Positions 36,776 to 45,688 of a stretch of DNA of 64,000 bases are shown here, piece after piece. The stretch comes from Agathobaculum sp. Marseille-P7918 (GTDB lineage Bacteria; Bacillota; Clostridia; Oscillospirales; Butyricicoccaceae), in the NCBI RefSeq assembly GCF_900625105.1, contig NZ_UYYD01000001.1, forward strand, positions 372,001 to 436,000, written 5' to 3'. The notes beneath the pieces were generated by a model. It was not told the origin of the DNA and did no database searches. It saw only the letters and a list, made by a program, of their open reading frames with translations. Position 1 is the stretch's first letter. Each line of letters starts with the position of its first letter. Position numbers and translations under genes: made by a program.

Positions 36776-37666
36776 TCACATGCGTTTGACGGTCGCGCCG
36801 ACTTCGTCGCAGCGCAGCTGCACGGCCTTCCAATGCGGATATTTTTCCGCACAAAGCGCCTGCGCGCGCGACAGATAGTCGCGGTCCCCCTTATATACCA
36901 TCGCAACGATGGACGGGCCGGCACCCGAAATGAATGCGCCCAGTGCCCCCAGCTGTTTGGCCTCGCGAACGATGTCCTCGCCGTTTTCGATCAAACCAAA
37001 GCGGTACGGCTGATGCAAGCAGTCCCCCGTCGCCACATCCAGATTTTCCAGTTTACCGGTCGTCAGGCTGCCGGCGAGCAGAGCCGCACGCGCCAGATTG
37101 TACACCGCGTCATGGTGCGCGATGGTTTTGGGCAGCGCGGCACGCGCTTTTTCCGTGGACAGTTTGAAGTCTGGGATAAACACGATAAAGTCGATCGCGC
37201 CATGCACCGGCACACGGACATGATGTACATGGCCGTTTTCCAGCAGTGCCACACAAAAACCGCCCAAAATCGCGGGCGTGGAGTTATCCGGATGCCCTTC
37301 GATCGTGGCCGCCAGGTCGATGATGGCCTGCCGGTCGAGCGGATCGTTCAGCAGCGCGTTAGCGCCCATGATGCCCGCTACCGTGCAGGCAGAGGACGAA
37401 CCCAGACCGCGGGTCTGCGGGATGGCGCAGTCCTCCACAATCTTCAGACCGGAAAGCGGCTTGCCGCACTCGTCATAGACGCGCTTGGCACATTGATAGA
37501 TCAGATTGCGCGCGTCCTTCGGCACAAACTGACCGTTTTTATCCGAAATATCGATCCGGTCGCTTTCTTCCAGATCGATCACATTGTAAAGCTCCAGCGC
37601 AATGCCGATGCTGTCATAGCCCGAGCCCATATTGGCACTCGTCGCCGGAACAGTAACACGAACCAT
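36776..37666 (-). CDS. thrB: Homoserine kinase
   Basis: A 296-residue GHMP-family kinase. The ATP motif is RGLGSSSACTV, and the N-terminal VTVPATSANMGSGYDS is typical of ThrB. It makes O-phosphohomoserine for threonine synthase; no thrC is in the window. GGGGAGG precedes the ATG. It lies 18 bases after hom and 48 bases before lysC. Confidence 0.95.
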   Translation of the reverse strand: MVRVTVPATSANMGSGYDSIGIALELYNVIDLEESDRIDISDKNGQFVPKDARNLIYQCAKRVYDECGKPLSGLKIVEDCAIPQTRGLGSSSACTVAGIMGANALLNDPLDRQAIIDLAATIEGHPDNSTPAILGGFCVALLENGHVHHVRVPVHGAIDFIVFIPDFKLSTEKARAALPKTIAHHDAVYNLARAALLAGSLTTGKLENLDVATGDCLHQPYRFGLIENGEDIVREAKQLGALGAFISGAGPSIVAMVYKGDRDYLSRAQALCAEKYPHWKAVQLRCDEVGATVKRM

Positions 37667-37684
37667 TTTTCTGTTTTCCTCCCC

Positions 37685-38896
37685 TTACAGCATACGCATC
37701 GCAGCGCGCACTTCGCCACAGGCGTTCAGCTTTTCGATCTTTTCCTGCATCTCCGCCGTGGACAGCTTGCGCGTCTTGACCACCGTCACACCCTCGACCG
37801 GTTCGGTCAGGCTTTCGACCGGCAGCAGCGCTTCCAGATCGCGCGATGCGCCCTTGAAACGAACATACCACGCGCTTTGCAGTGTGTCAAGCGGACGGAG
37901 CAGATTTTTCGACCCGTCGCCCCAAGAAATGCGGCGGCGATGGCCGGCATGCTCGATGCAGTCCATCATATCCGCTACCACCGCGGACGCCGTGGCCAGT
38001 TTGCCCGCGCCCTTGCCGTAGAACATGACGTCGCCGGTTGCGTTGCCGTTGACCATAATAGCGTTGAACACATCCTCGACCGCGGCCAGCGGGCTTTCCT
38101 TGTGGATCAGATGCGGCGCAACGTAGGCATAGGCCGTGCCGTCCTCGCACCGCACGGTGCGGCCGAGCAGCTTAATTACGCAGCCCAGCTTGTCGGCGTT
38201 AGCCACATCCTCGAGCGTGATCTTGGTGATACCCTCACAGGGCACCTGATCCGGATCAAACTTATCGCCGAACGCGAGGTCGGCCAGAATACAGATTTTC
38301 CGGCAGGCATCATGGCCTTCGATATCGGCCGTCGGGTCTTTTTCCGCATAACCGTTGAGCTGCGCCTGCTTGAGCGCATCGGCAAAGGTGACGCCGTTGT
38401 GGATCATCTGGGTCAGAATATAGTTGGTGGTGCCGTTGAGGATACCGCAGATCTCGTTGAACTCATTGGCAGCCAGACATTGCAGCATCGGGCGGATGAT
38501 CGGGATACCGCCGCCGACCGACGCCTCAAACATGTAGTTAACGCCCTTTTCCTCGGCGATCTTGAGCAGTTCCTCGCCGCGGGTGGCGACCAGTTCCTTG
38601 TTGGAGGTGCACACGCTCTTGCCTGCCAGCAGGCAGCGGCGCGTAAACTCATAGGCAGCGCCCACGCCGCCCATAACTTCGGCCACGACCGTGATCTCGG
38701 GGTCGTTTTCGATCACGGAGAAGTCCGTGACGAACTTATGGCCATACGGCAGCGCGGAAAAATCGCGCAGATCCAGCACATATTTCACTTCAACCGGCTC
38801 ACCGACCACGCGCGCGATCTTTTCGGCGTTCATTTCAAACACCTCATACACGCCGGAGCCGACAGTGCCGTGTCCCATGATTGCTGCTTTTATCAT
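37685..38896 (-). CDS. hom: Homoserine dehydrogenase
   Basis: A 403-residue NAD(P)-dependent enzyme that reduces aspartate semialdehyde to homoserine. It has the Rossmann motif GHGTVGSG at the N-terminus, the catalytic region with GILNGTTNYILTQM, and a C-terminal part of about 80 residues that may be a regulatory ACT domain. It lies 30 bases after the ACT protein gene. The gene order is the common clostridial threonine operon. Confidence 0.95.
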   Translation of the reverse strand: MIKAAIMGHGTVGSGVYEVFEMNAEKIARVVGEPVEVKYVLDLRDFSALPYGHKFVTDFSVIENDPEITVVAEVMGGVGAAYEFTRRCLLAGKSVCTSNKELVATRGEELLKIAEEKGVNYMFEASVGGGIPIIRPMLQCLAANEFNEICGILNGTTNYILTQMIHNGVTFADALKQAQLNGYAEKDPTADIEGHDACRKICILADLAFGDKFDPDQVPCEGITKITLEDVANADKLGCVIKLLGRTVRCEDGTAYAYVAPHLIHKESPLAAVEDVFNAIMVNGNATGDVMFYGKGAGKLATASAVVADMMDCIEHAGHRRRISWGDGSKNLLRPLDTLQSAWYVRFKGASRDLEALLPVESLTEPVEGVTVVKTRKLSTAEMQEKIEKLNACGEVRAAMRML

Positions 38897-38926
38897 AACC
38901 CAGTTTCCTTTCCTTCGGTTCTGTTT

Positions 38927-39367
38927 TTATTCGGATGCCAGGATTTCCACCTTGCTGACGCCTTCCATCTGGGCCGCGCGGTGGATCAGATCCTCCACGG
39001 AGTATTTCATCTCTCCGGTGCGGGCGGCAATGGTCACGGAAGCCTGCCCGCGCATGGGGATCGACTGATTGACCGTCAAAAGATTGGCGCCCGAACGGGC
39101 CATCAGACCCAGAATGCTCGACAACACGCCCGGTTGGTCGTGCAGCATAAAGTGGAAGGTCACGATCCGGTCGGTCGTGGCCTCAAAGAAGGGGCGCACG
39201 CCATCCTTATATTTATAATACGCACTGCGCGACAAACCGGCGATCTTCGCCGCCTCGCTTGCCGTCGCCGCTCTGCCCGAGGCAATGGCCTCATTTGCTT
39301 CGATCACACGCTGAAACACTTCCGGCAGCAGTGTGCGTTCGACCAGATAGTACTTTGGTTTTACCAT
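38927..39367 (-). CDS. ACT-domain regulatory protein (UPF0735/PheB type)
   Basis: A 146-residue protein. Residues 1-60 include a helix-turn-helix-like segment (ASEAAKIAGLSRSAYYKYK) and residues 70-146 an ACT domain starting VTFHFMLHDQPGVLSSIL. This class usually precedes hom and is thought to sense an amino acid, probably threonine; whether it binds DNA is not established. I chose the ATG at 39367 (MVKPKYYLVE) with AGGGAGG before it; the longer frame upstream lies in the promoter region. Confidence 0.85.
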   Translation of the reverse strand: MVKPKYYLVERTLLPEVFQRVIEANEAIASGRAATASEAAKIAGLSRSAYYKYKDGVRPFFEATTDRIVTFHFMLHDQPGVLSSILGLMARSGANLLTVNQSIPMRGQASVTIAARTGEMKYSVEDLIHRAAQMEGVSKVEILASE

Positions 39368-39387
39368 GCCTTGTTTGTCCTCCCTAA

Positions 39388-39403
39388 AAAGACATGTGTC
39401 TTT
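39388..39403 (-). promoter_or_regulatory. Small leader hairpin before the ACT-hom operon
   Basis: AAAGAC and GTCTTT form a 6-bp stem with a 4-base loop, followed on the minus strand by TTTTAGGGAGG, so it sits directly before the ribosome binding site. Weak as a terminator. Confidence 0.4.
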
Positions 39404-39416
39404 CTCACGCTTTCCT

Positions 39417-39445
39417 ATCATACCATAAGCGGGCGATAAGTGCAA
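39417..39445 (-). promoter_or_regulatory. Promoter of the ACT-hom-thrB-lysC operon
   Basis: Minus-strand TTGCAC (39440-39445), 17 bases, TATGAT (39417-39422). Upstream at 39486-39503 lies TTTGTC-N6-GACAAA, a perfect inverted repeat that could bind a regulator. Confidence 0.75.
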
Positions 39446-39598
39446 GGGAATAACTGATAAAATTCCCGAATTTCCGCCCCTGCTTTTGTCGGATCTGACA
39501 AAGCGTATTGTCAATTCTGGTTAAATCGTGTATGGCTTTATTCCCACGGGTGTGATATACTATAATGACTTGTGAAAAAGAAACCGGAGACTAAAAAA

Positions 39599-40924
39599 AT
39601 GCATCAGAAAAGTTTAAATGGTACCTTTACTTCCAAAGTCGGCTTTGTACTCGCGGCAGTTGGTTCGGCAGTCGGTATGGGCAACATCTGGATGTTCCCC
39701 TATCGCACCGGACAGTACGGCGGCGCTGCCTTCCTCATTCCGTATTTGCTGTTCGTCGCGCTGTTTGGCTATGTCGGCCTGTCGGGTGAGTTCGCCTTCG
39801 GCCGTTTGACCGGCACCGGCCCGATCGGCTCCTACGAATACGCGATGAAAACGCGCGGCAAACGCGGCGGCGCCTTTCTGGGCGCTATTCCGCTGTTCGG
39901 TTCGCTCGGCATCGCGATCGGCTATTCGATCATCGTGGGCTGGGTTGTCCGATGCGCGTTTGGCGCGCTGACCGGCTCGCTGATGACCACCGAACCGGAA
40001 ACCTACTTCGCACAGATGAGCGCAACCAATCTGTCCAGCGTACCGTGGCACACCATTGTTGTGGTAATGACGGTCGCGATCCTGATTTTTGGCGTTTCGG
40101 GCGGCATCGAAAAGATCAACAAAGTGATGATGCCTGCGTTTTTCGTTTTGTTCCTGATCATTGCCGTGCGCGTGCTCTTCCTGCCCGGCGCACTGGAGGG
40201 ATACAAATATCTGCTCGTTCCCCAGTGGGAATACCTGCTCAACCCCCGCACCTGGATCATGGCGATGGGTCAGGCGTTCTTCTCGCTGTCGGTGACCGGT
40301 TCGGGTATGATCATCTACGGCTCCTACCTTTCCAAGGAGGAAGACGTGGTGCACTCCTCGTGCATGACCGCCCTGCTGGACACCTGCGCGGCCATGCTGG
40401 CCGGTTTTGCGGTCATCCCCTCGGTGTTCGCCTTTGGCCTGGACCCGGCTTCCGGCCCCAAGCTGCTGTTCATCACGCTGCCGCGTGTGTTCCAGCAGAT
40501 GCCCCTCGGCCAGCTGTTCGCCTTCCTGTTCTTCATTTCCGTTCTGTTTGCCGGTATCACTTCGCTGGCCAACATGCTCGAAGCGGTATCCGAAGCCGCG
40601 CAGACACGCCTCAAGCTCAACCGCAAAGCGGCCGTGCTGGTGGCCGGTGCGGCAACACTTGCGGTCGGCCTGTTCATCGAACAGGAAACCCTGATGGGCC
40701 GCTGGATGGATATCATCACGATCTATGTCGTGCCGATTGGCGCGATCCTCGGCGCGGTGATGATCTACTGGGTGCTCGGCGTCAAGACCATCAAGAAAGA
40801 ATTGATGGAAGGCCGTGACAAGCCGCTCAGTCGGGCATACGACTTCCTGGCAAAATATGTGTATGTGTTCCTCGCGCTCGTTGTCGTCATTTGCAGCTTT
40901 GTGATTCCCGGCGGCATCGGATAA
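39599..40924 (+). CDS. Sodium-dependent NSS-family symporter
   Basis: A 441-residue membrane transporter of the neurotransmitter:sodium symporter family, with about 11 or 12 membrane segments. The first helix region KVGFVLAAVGSAVGMGNIW contains the unwound sodium-binding segment of LeuT-like proteins. Bacterial members take up amino acids such as tryptophan, tyrosine or leucine; the substrate is not readable here. I chose the ATG at 39599 after CCGGAG; a GTG at 39572 would fall at about the transcription start expected from TATAAT at 39561. Confidence 0.92.
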   Translation: MHQKSLNGTFTSKVGFVLAAVGSAVGMGNIWMFPYRTGQYGGAAFLIPYLLFVALFGYVGLSGEFAFGRLTGTGPIGSYEYAMKTRGKRGGAFLGAIPLFGSLGIAIGYSIIVGWVVRCAFGALTGSLMTTEPETYFAQMSATNLSSVPWHTIVVVMTVAILIFGVSGGIEKINKVMMPAFFVLFLIIAVRVLFLPGALEGYKYLLVPQWEYLLNPRTWIMAMGQAFFSLSVTGSGMIIYGSYLSKEEDVVHSSCMTALLDTCAAMLAGFAVIPSVFAFGLDPASGPKLLFITLPRVFQQMPLGQLFAFLFFISVLFAGITSLANMLEAVSEAAQTRLKLNRKAAVLVAGAATLAVGLFIEQETLMGRWMDIITIYVVPIGAILGAVMIYWVLGVKTIKKELMEGRDKPLSRAYDFLAKYVYVFLALVVVICSFVIPGGIG

Positions 40925-40935
40925 GAAAACCAAAC

Positions 40936-40969
40936 AAAAAAGGGAGCGGTATTGCCGCTCCCTTTTATT
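40936..40969. terminator. Bidirectional terminator, NSS gene and XRE operon
   Basis: AAAAGGGAGCGG and CCGCTCCCTTTT form a 12-bp stem with a 5-base loop. The stop codon of the minus-strand XRE gene (40965-40967) is inside the right arm. Confidence 0.9.
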
Positions 40970-41159
40970 CGTCCGGAAAGAACACGCACTCGACCGGCTG
41001 CCCGAGCAGCCGCGCGACCTTCATGGCAAGCGAAAGCGTCGGGTCGTACTTGTCGTTTTCCATTGCCACGACCGTTTGTCGGGAGACACCGAGCAATTGT
41101 GCCAGATCCTCCTGCCGCAAACCGCGGGCCTTTCGCAGTTCTTTGATGCAGTTGCGCAT
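40965..41159 (-). CDS. Small XRE-family repressor
   Basis: A 64-residue protein that is essentially one Cro/C1-type helix-turn-helix (LRQEDLAQLLGVSRQTVVAM). The sequence, including DKYDPTLSLAMKVARLL and VECVFF, matches the YozG-like group that pairs with a small membrane protein. It starts 4 bases after that membrane-protein gene. It is the best candidate for binding the two identical operators around the operon promoter. Confidence 0.9.
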   Translation of the reverse strand: MRNCIKELRKARGLRQEDLAQLLGVSRQTVVAMENDKYDPTLSLAMKVARLLGQPVECVFFPDE

Positions 41160-41163
41160 ACGC

Positions 41164-41628
41164 TCACCACACCATCACGGCGATCGCCAGCCCCGCGCCC
41201 AGCCCGGCCACCGCAAGACTGAACACAAACACGATCAGCAGAGTTTTCCAGAGCGGATAGGGCTTATATTCGTCGTCCCCCGCTGTACTGCGATGGCGCA
41301 GAATAAGCACCGCAACCGACTGCGTCAGCACCCCCATCACATCAATCAGCGTATATGGCTGCATCCCCGCAGCATGTCGGACGAACGAATCATATAGCGA
41401 GCAGCCCAGCAATGCAAACAAAACGACCAGATACGCAGCGGAAACCGCCTTGTACTGAATCATCCGTTCCATTTCGTCCGCACGCCGTGCGCCAAATGAT
41501 AATCCCAACCGATCCGCCCATACAGCCAGACGCGGCGAACGGCTCCGCCCCAGATATACGAACAGCGCGATCAGTCCCACCAGCATGAGAACCGGAAGCG
41601 CCATCAAAACATACGCCTTCGCACCCAT
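41164..41628 (-). CDS. Four-helix membrane protein paired with XRE repressor
   Basis: A 154-residue protein with about four hydrophobic segments (residues 8-26, 60-80, 95-110, 130-152) and no recognised motif. It is the first gene of a two-gene operon with a tiny XRE repressor. That arrangement is common in Firmicutes and is often compared to a membrane-associated stress or exclusion module, but its function is unknown. The ATG at 41628 is supported by AAGGAGGG 6 bases upstream. Confidence 0.75.
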   Translation of the reverse strand: MGAKAYVLMALPVLMLVGLIALFVYLGRSRSPRLAVWADRLGLSFGARRADEMERMIQYKAVSAAYLVVLFALLGCSLYDSFVRHAAGMQPYTLIDVMGVLTQSVAVLILRHRSTAGDDEYKPYPLWKTLLIVFVFSLAVAGLGAGLAIAVMVW

Positions 41629-41649
41629 GGAAAGCCCTCCTTCGGTCGG

Positions 41650-41723
41650 CAAAATGTAAAATTCTTTTTACATTTTGATCATACCTGATGACCGCCAAAA
41701 TGTCAAGAACCTTTTACATTTTG
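41650..41723 (-). promoter_or_regulatory. Promoter flanked by two matching operators
   Basis: The minus-strand promoter is TTGACA (41701-41706), 17 bases, TATGAT (41678-41683). Operator 1 is CAAAATGT at 41650 with ACATTTTG at 41670; operator 2 is CAAAATGT at 41696 with ACATTTTG at 41716. Both have half-sites exactly 20 bases apart, and the operators are offset by 46 bases. Operator 2 covers the -35 and operator 1 the initiation region. Confidence 0.85.
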
Positions 41724-41731
41724 ACCAAAAG

Positions 41732-41760
41732 AAATCCCACGGTTTCCCGTGGGATTTTTT
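41732..41760. terminator. Terminator of tilS-hpt-ftsH
   Basis: AAATCCCACGG and CCGTGGGATTT form an 11-bp stem with a TTTC loop; T-rich tails lie on both sides. It begins 8 bases past the ftsH stop on the minus strand. Confidence 0.88.
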
Positions 41761-41767
41761 ACTGAAA

Positions 41768-43759
41768 TCAGTCCTTGTTTTCCGGATGGACAAACGCGGC
41801 CTTTTCCATGTCATCAGCGTCATCCGAATCCCCCGCCTCAGCGGCTTCGGCAGCGCTTTCCGGCGCCTTGCCGACCTTGGAGTCGAGCTCTTCCTTGAGC
41901 TCGCTCATCAGATCCTCGCCGACGACCTTATCCGGTACAACTTCGCCGTTATACACCTTGATAAAGGTTTCGCCGTCCATGGTTTCGTTGCGAATCAGAT
42001 ATTCCGCAACGCGGGTCATCTGATCCATATGCTCGGACAGCAGCTTTTTGCAGCTGCGGTACGCCTCTTCGATGATGCGATGGATCTCATCGTCGATCTC
42101 GGCGGCCTTGACCTCGGAATAGCCCTTGCCCGCAGCAAAATCACGGCCAAGGAAGATCTCCCCGCTGTCCGAACCGTAGTCGATCGGGCCGATCTTCTCA
42201 CTCATGCCATAGCTGGTGACCATCGCGCGCGCCATCTGCGTGGCCTGCTTGATGTCGCCGTATGCACCGGTGGAAATGTCGTCCATCGTCAACTGCTCGG
42301 CCACGCGGCCACCCAGGCAGACGATGATATATTCCTCCATATACTTCTTGGTGCGGTACGCCTGATCCTCTTCCGGCAGCGGCATGGTAAAGCCGCCTGC
42401 GCCGGAGGAACGCGGAATGATCGTCACATGATGCACCGGGTCCTGCGTCGGCAGCACATGGAAGCAAATCGCGTGACCCGCTTCGTGATACGCCGTCAAG
42501 CGCTTATCCTTATCGGTGATGATGTGGCTCTTCTTTTCGACGCCCATAACCACCTTAAGCAGGGATTCTTCGATCTCTTCCTGCGAAATCAGCTTCTTAT
42601 TGCGGCGCGCTGCCAGCAGTGCTGCCTCATTGAGCAGGTTTTCCAGATCCGCGCCGGTAAAGCCCGCGGTCGTCTTGGCGATATCCGCAAACTTAACGTC
42701 CGGATCGAACTGCTTGTTACGCGCATGCACCTTGAGGATCTCTTCGCGGCCCTTGACGTCCGGCGCGCCGACATAGACCTGACGGTCAAAGCGGCCCGGA
42801 CGCAGCAGCGCGTTATCCAGAATATCCTTGCGGTTGGTAGCCGCGATGACGATGACACCTTCGTTCGCGCCGAAGCCGTCCATCTCAACCAGCAGCTGGT
42901 TGAGCGTCTGCTCGCGTTCGTCGTGTCCGCCGCCGAGGCCAGCGCCACGCTGACGGCCGACCGCATCGATCTCATCGATGAACACGATCGCCGGAGCGTT
43001 CTTCTTGGCCTGCTCGAACAGGTCACGCACACGCGATGCGCCGACACCGACATACAGCTCGACGAAATCCGAACCGGAGATCGACAGGAACGGCACGCCC
43101 GCTTCACCCGCGACCGCACGCGCGATCAGCGTTTTACCGGTGCCCGGAGGACCGACCAGCAGTACACCCTTAGGGATGCGCGCGCCGATCTGCACGAACT
43201 TCTGCGGATTTTTCAGGAACTCAACGATTTCCTGCAGCTCCGCTTTTTCTTCATCCGCGCCGGCCACGTCGTTGAACGTCACCTTGCGCTTATCGTCCTG
43301 CGCCAGCCGTGCGCGCGCCTTGCCGAACTGCATCGGACCCGCGCCGCCGCCGGACTGCTTGTTCATCATGAAATACCAGAACGCGCCGAGCAGCACGATC
43401 AGGATGACGTACGGCAGGAACTGCGCCCACCACGGGATGGTTGTGCGCAGATAATCGACTTGCTTGAGCGTACCGTCCTCCATCTGCTGGGTGATGGTAT
43501 CGCCCAGCTGATCCCAGAACACTTCCCCTGCCGCGCCCAGGTCATAGCTGACCATCCGGTTTTCGTCGCGCAGATGCATGGTGATGACCGAATCGTCTAC
43601 CTTGTATTCGTCTACATCGCCTTCGCTGAAATAGTTATATACATCCGAATAGGTGACCGGCTCGGTCTGCTGGGTCTGGCTGATGACATAGCTGACGCCC
43701 GCCAGCAGGAACACCAGTATGATGAGGTAAAGGCCGAAGCCCTTCATTTTTCCTTTCAA
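41768..43759 (-). CDS. ftsH: ATP-dependent zinc metalloprotease FtsH
   Basis: A 663-residue membrane protease. Two membrane segments lie near residues 8-25 and 115-135. The AAA module has Walker A GPPGTGKT and Walker B IVFIDEID, and the zinc site is HEAGH. It degrades misfolded membrane proteins and short-lived regulators. The start is uncertain: TTG at 43759 (AGAGGTG 10 bases upstream) or ATG at 43747 (AAAGGA only 3 bases upstream). It follows hpt after 30 bases, the conserved tilS-hpt-ftsH order. Confidence 0.96.
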   Translation of the reverse strand: MKGKMKGFGLYLIILVFLLAGVSYVISQTQQTEPVTYSDVYNYFSEGDVDEYKVDDSVITMHLRDENRMVSYDLGAAGEVFWDQLGDTITQQMEDGTLKQVDYLRTTIPWWAQFLPYVILIVLLGAFWYFMMNKQSGGGAGPMQFGKARARLAQDDKRKVTFNDVAGADEEKAELQEIVEFLKNPQKFVQIGARIPKGVLLVGPPGTGKTLIARAVAGEAGVPFLSISGSDFVELYVGVGASRVRDLFEQAKKNAPAIVFIDEIDAVGRQRGAGLGGGHDEREQTLNQLLVEMDGFGANEGVIVIAATNRKDILDNALLRPGRFDRQVYVGAPDVKGREEILKVHARNKQFDPDVKFADIAKTTAGFTGADLENLLNEAALLAARRNKKLISQEEIEESLLKVVMGVEKKSHIITDKDKRLTAYHEAGHAICFHVLPTQDPVHHVTIIPRSSGAGGFTMPLPEEDQAYRTKKYMEEYIIVCLGGRVAEQLTMDDISTGAYGDIKQATQMARAMVTSYGMSEKIGPIDYGSDSGEIFLGRDFAAGKGYSEVKAAEIDDEIHRIIEEAYRSCKKLLSEHMDQMTRVAEYLIRNETMDGETFIKVYNGEVVPDKVVGEDLMSELKEELDSKVGKAPESAAEAAEAGDSDDADDMEKAAFVHPENKD

Positions 43760-43789
43760 ATCGGTTTGACACCTCTTCCTTGATACGTT

Positions 43790-44344
43790 TTACTCGCCGC
43801 CATAAACATACGGCTTCAAAATGCCGATATATGGCAGGTTGCGGTATTTTTCAGCATAATCCAGACCGTAGCCGACCACAAACTCATCCGGGATCTCAAA
43901 CCCCAGATAATCGACCGGTACGTCCACCTTGCGCCGCGCCGGCTTGGACAGCAGCGTGCACAGGCGGATGGACTGCGCGCCGCGCGCCTTGAGCACCTGC
44001 ATCAGGTAGTGCAGCGTCACGCCCGAATCCAGAATGTCCTCCACGATCAGCAGGTCGCGTCCGTCGATCGGCTGCTCGATATCCTTGATGATCTGCACTT
44101 CGCCCGAGGTCTTGGTGCCCTTGCCGTAGCTCGAAACCACCATGAAATCCACGTTGCAGGGCGTATCGATCTTGCGCGTCAGGTCAGCCATAAACACATA
44201 CGACCCCTTGAGCACACTGATGACCAGCGGATTTTTGTCGCGATAGTCCTCGGTGATGCGTGCGCCCAGTTCAGCTACCTTATCTGCCAGCTGCTGCTCG
44301 GTAAAATAGACTTCCTTGATATCGTCCCGCATATCATATGCCAT
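43790..44344 (-). CDS. hpt: Hypoxanthine phosphoribosyltransferase
   Basis: A 184-residue purine salvage enzyme that joins PRPP with hypoxanthine or guanine. The PRPP motif is LLIVEDILDSGVTL and the C-terminal hallmark DEFVVGYGLDYAE. The ATG at 44344 has AGAGGGG 8 bases upstream; longer frames reach into tilS. It starts 2 bases after tilS. Confidence 0.95.
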   Translation of the reverse strand: MAYDMRDDIKEVYFTEQQLADKVAELGARITEDYRDKNPLVISVLKGSYVFMADLTRKIDTPCNVDFMVVSSYGKGTKTSGEVQIIKDIEQPIDGRDLLIVEDILDSGVTLHYLMQVLKARGAQSIRLCTLLSKPARRKVDVPVDYLGFEIPDEFVVGYGLDYAEKYRNLPYIGILKPYVYGGE

Positions 44345-44346
44345 TT

Positions 44347-45684
44347 TCAATACCCCTCTATTTTTATTTGCATGCGCGCGCCCCCTTGCGGAGAACGCGA
44401 ACAATCCATACCTATATCCTGCACGGCGATCACGCCGTTTTTGTCTGCCACGACCGCCAGTTCCTCCCGCCGGAGACGGGGGATCTTCCGGTCGATCAAC
44501 AGCTTTTTGAGCGTTCGGCTGCCGCTTTTTGCCGACAGTCGAATGCGGTCACCCGTTCTGCGCGTACGCACGCACAATGATACGAAATCTATTGTACCAC
44601 AATCCACGCAAAAAGTATTGAATGATTTGTAAAAAACTTCGTTTTTTTCTAAGACATGCGCCGAAACCCGCACGCTGCCGTCCCACAGCAGCAAGTCGGC
44701 CGGTACCGTCAGCGGAACCTCCGGCCGCGCTGTTTGGACATTGCTCTGCATTAGCCGGAACGTGTCGTATTCGCGGTGCGCGGCAAACCCATGCGGCAAA
44801 TCGCATTGAGCAGACGGGTGGTCGCTCTCCAGCAGCCGCTCCAGCGCATGGATGTGCTGCGCGGTCACATCCCGCAGCGGCATACCGCTCTGTGCGAGCA
44901 GCCGCCGCAGCGCACGCGTGCGCACCGCCGGATGCGCCTGCCGCAGTGGCTGGGTGTCCCATGCGCCGTCCGGCCGCGCCGCCTGCGCCAGACATTCCTG
45001 CGCCAAACCGCCCAGACAGTCCTCGTCCTGCCGCAGCAGGTCGCCCAGCCGCGCCGCGGCCTGTACCGCGGTCGGCTGGATCGCCCGCAGTGCGGGCACG
45101 ACCGTATGCCGGATACGGTTGCGTGTAAATCCATTGTCCGCATTCGAGCTGTCGGTGACAAAATCCTGCCCGATGGATGCCAAATATGCCTCCACCTGCG
45201 CGCGCTCCACGCCCAGCAGCGGCCGGATCACCTGTCCGCGCACGGGCGGGATGCCCGCCAGCCCTTTGGGGCCGGTGCCGCGCGCCAGATGGAACAGCAC
45301 GGTTTCCAGATTGTCGTCCGCGGTGTGTGCGGTCGCGATTTTGACGCCCTGCGCGGCATCCTGCAGCCGCGCATAGCGGATGCGGCGGGCGGTTTCTTCG
45401 ACGCCTCTGCCCTGCTCGCGCGCCGCCGCAGCAACGTCCACACGCTCAACGGTCAGCGCGACGCCCAGGTGCGTGCACAGCGCCCGGCAAAACGCCTCAT
45501 CCCGATCGGATTCCGCGCCGCGCAGGCAGTGATTGAGGTGAAACGCCCTTGTGGGATAGCCCAGCGCGCGCAGCGCATGCAGCAGCGCCACCGAATCCGC
45601 GCCGCCGGAAAGCGCCACCAGCACCGACTCGTCCGGCCGCAGCATTTCATACGACGCAATGGCCTGTTTTACCGCATCCAGCAT
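44347..45684 (-). CDS. tilS: tRNA(Ile)-lysidine synthetase
   Basis: A 445-residue PP-loop ATPase that changes C34 of the CAU-anticodon tRNA-Ile to lysidine, so that it reads AUA. The P-loop is LSGGADSVALLHAL, then FHLNHCLRG; the C-terminal part resembles TilS substrate-binding and C-domains (GSRTLKKLLIDRKIP). I chose the ATG at 45684, where GGAGA lies 8 bases upstream; an ATG at 45699 inside dnaB lacks a site. Much of the gene is very GC-rich. Confidence 0.93.
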   Translation of the reverse strand: MLDAVKQAIASYEMLRPDESVLVALSGGADSVALLHALRALGYPTRAFHLNHCLRGAESDRDEAFCRALCTHLGVALTVERVDVAAAAREQGRGVEETARRIRYARLQDAAQGVKIATAHTADDNLETVLFHLARGTGPKGLAGIPPVRGQVIRPLLGVERAQVEAYLASIGQDFVTDSSNADNGFTRNRIRHTVVPALRAIQPTAVQAAARLGDLLRQDEDCLGGLAQECLAQAARPDGAWDTQPLRQAHPAVRTRALRRLLAQSGMPLRDVTAQHIHALERLLESDHPSAQCDLPHGFAAHREYDTFRLMQSNVQTARPEVPLTVPADLLLWDGSVRVSAHVLEKNEVFYKSFNTFCVDCGTIDFVSLCVRTRRTGDRIRLSAKSGSRTLKKLLIDRKIPRLRREELAVVADKNGVIAVQDIGMDCSRSPQGGARMQIKIEGY

Positions 45685-45688
45685 GGCT

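Noticed and set aside
35519-39598. Lysine riboswitch or threonine T-box for the hom-thrB-lysC operon
   Set aside because: The region before the ACT gene is about 230 bases, shared with a divergent gene. It has no T-box core and no L-box-like junction; only a small hairpin and an inverted repeat are seen.
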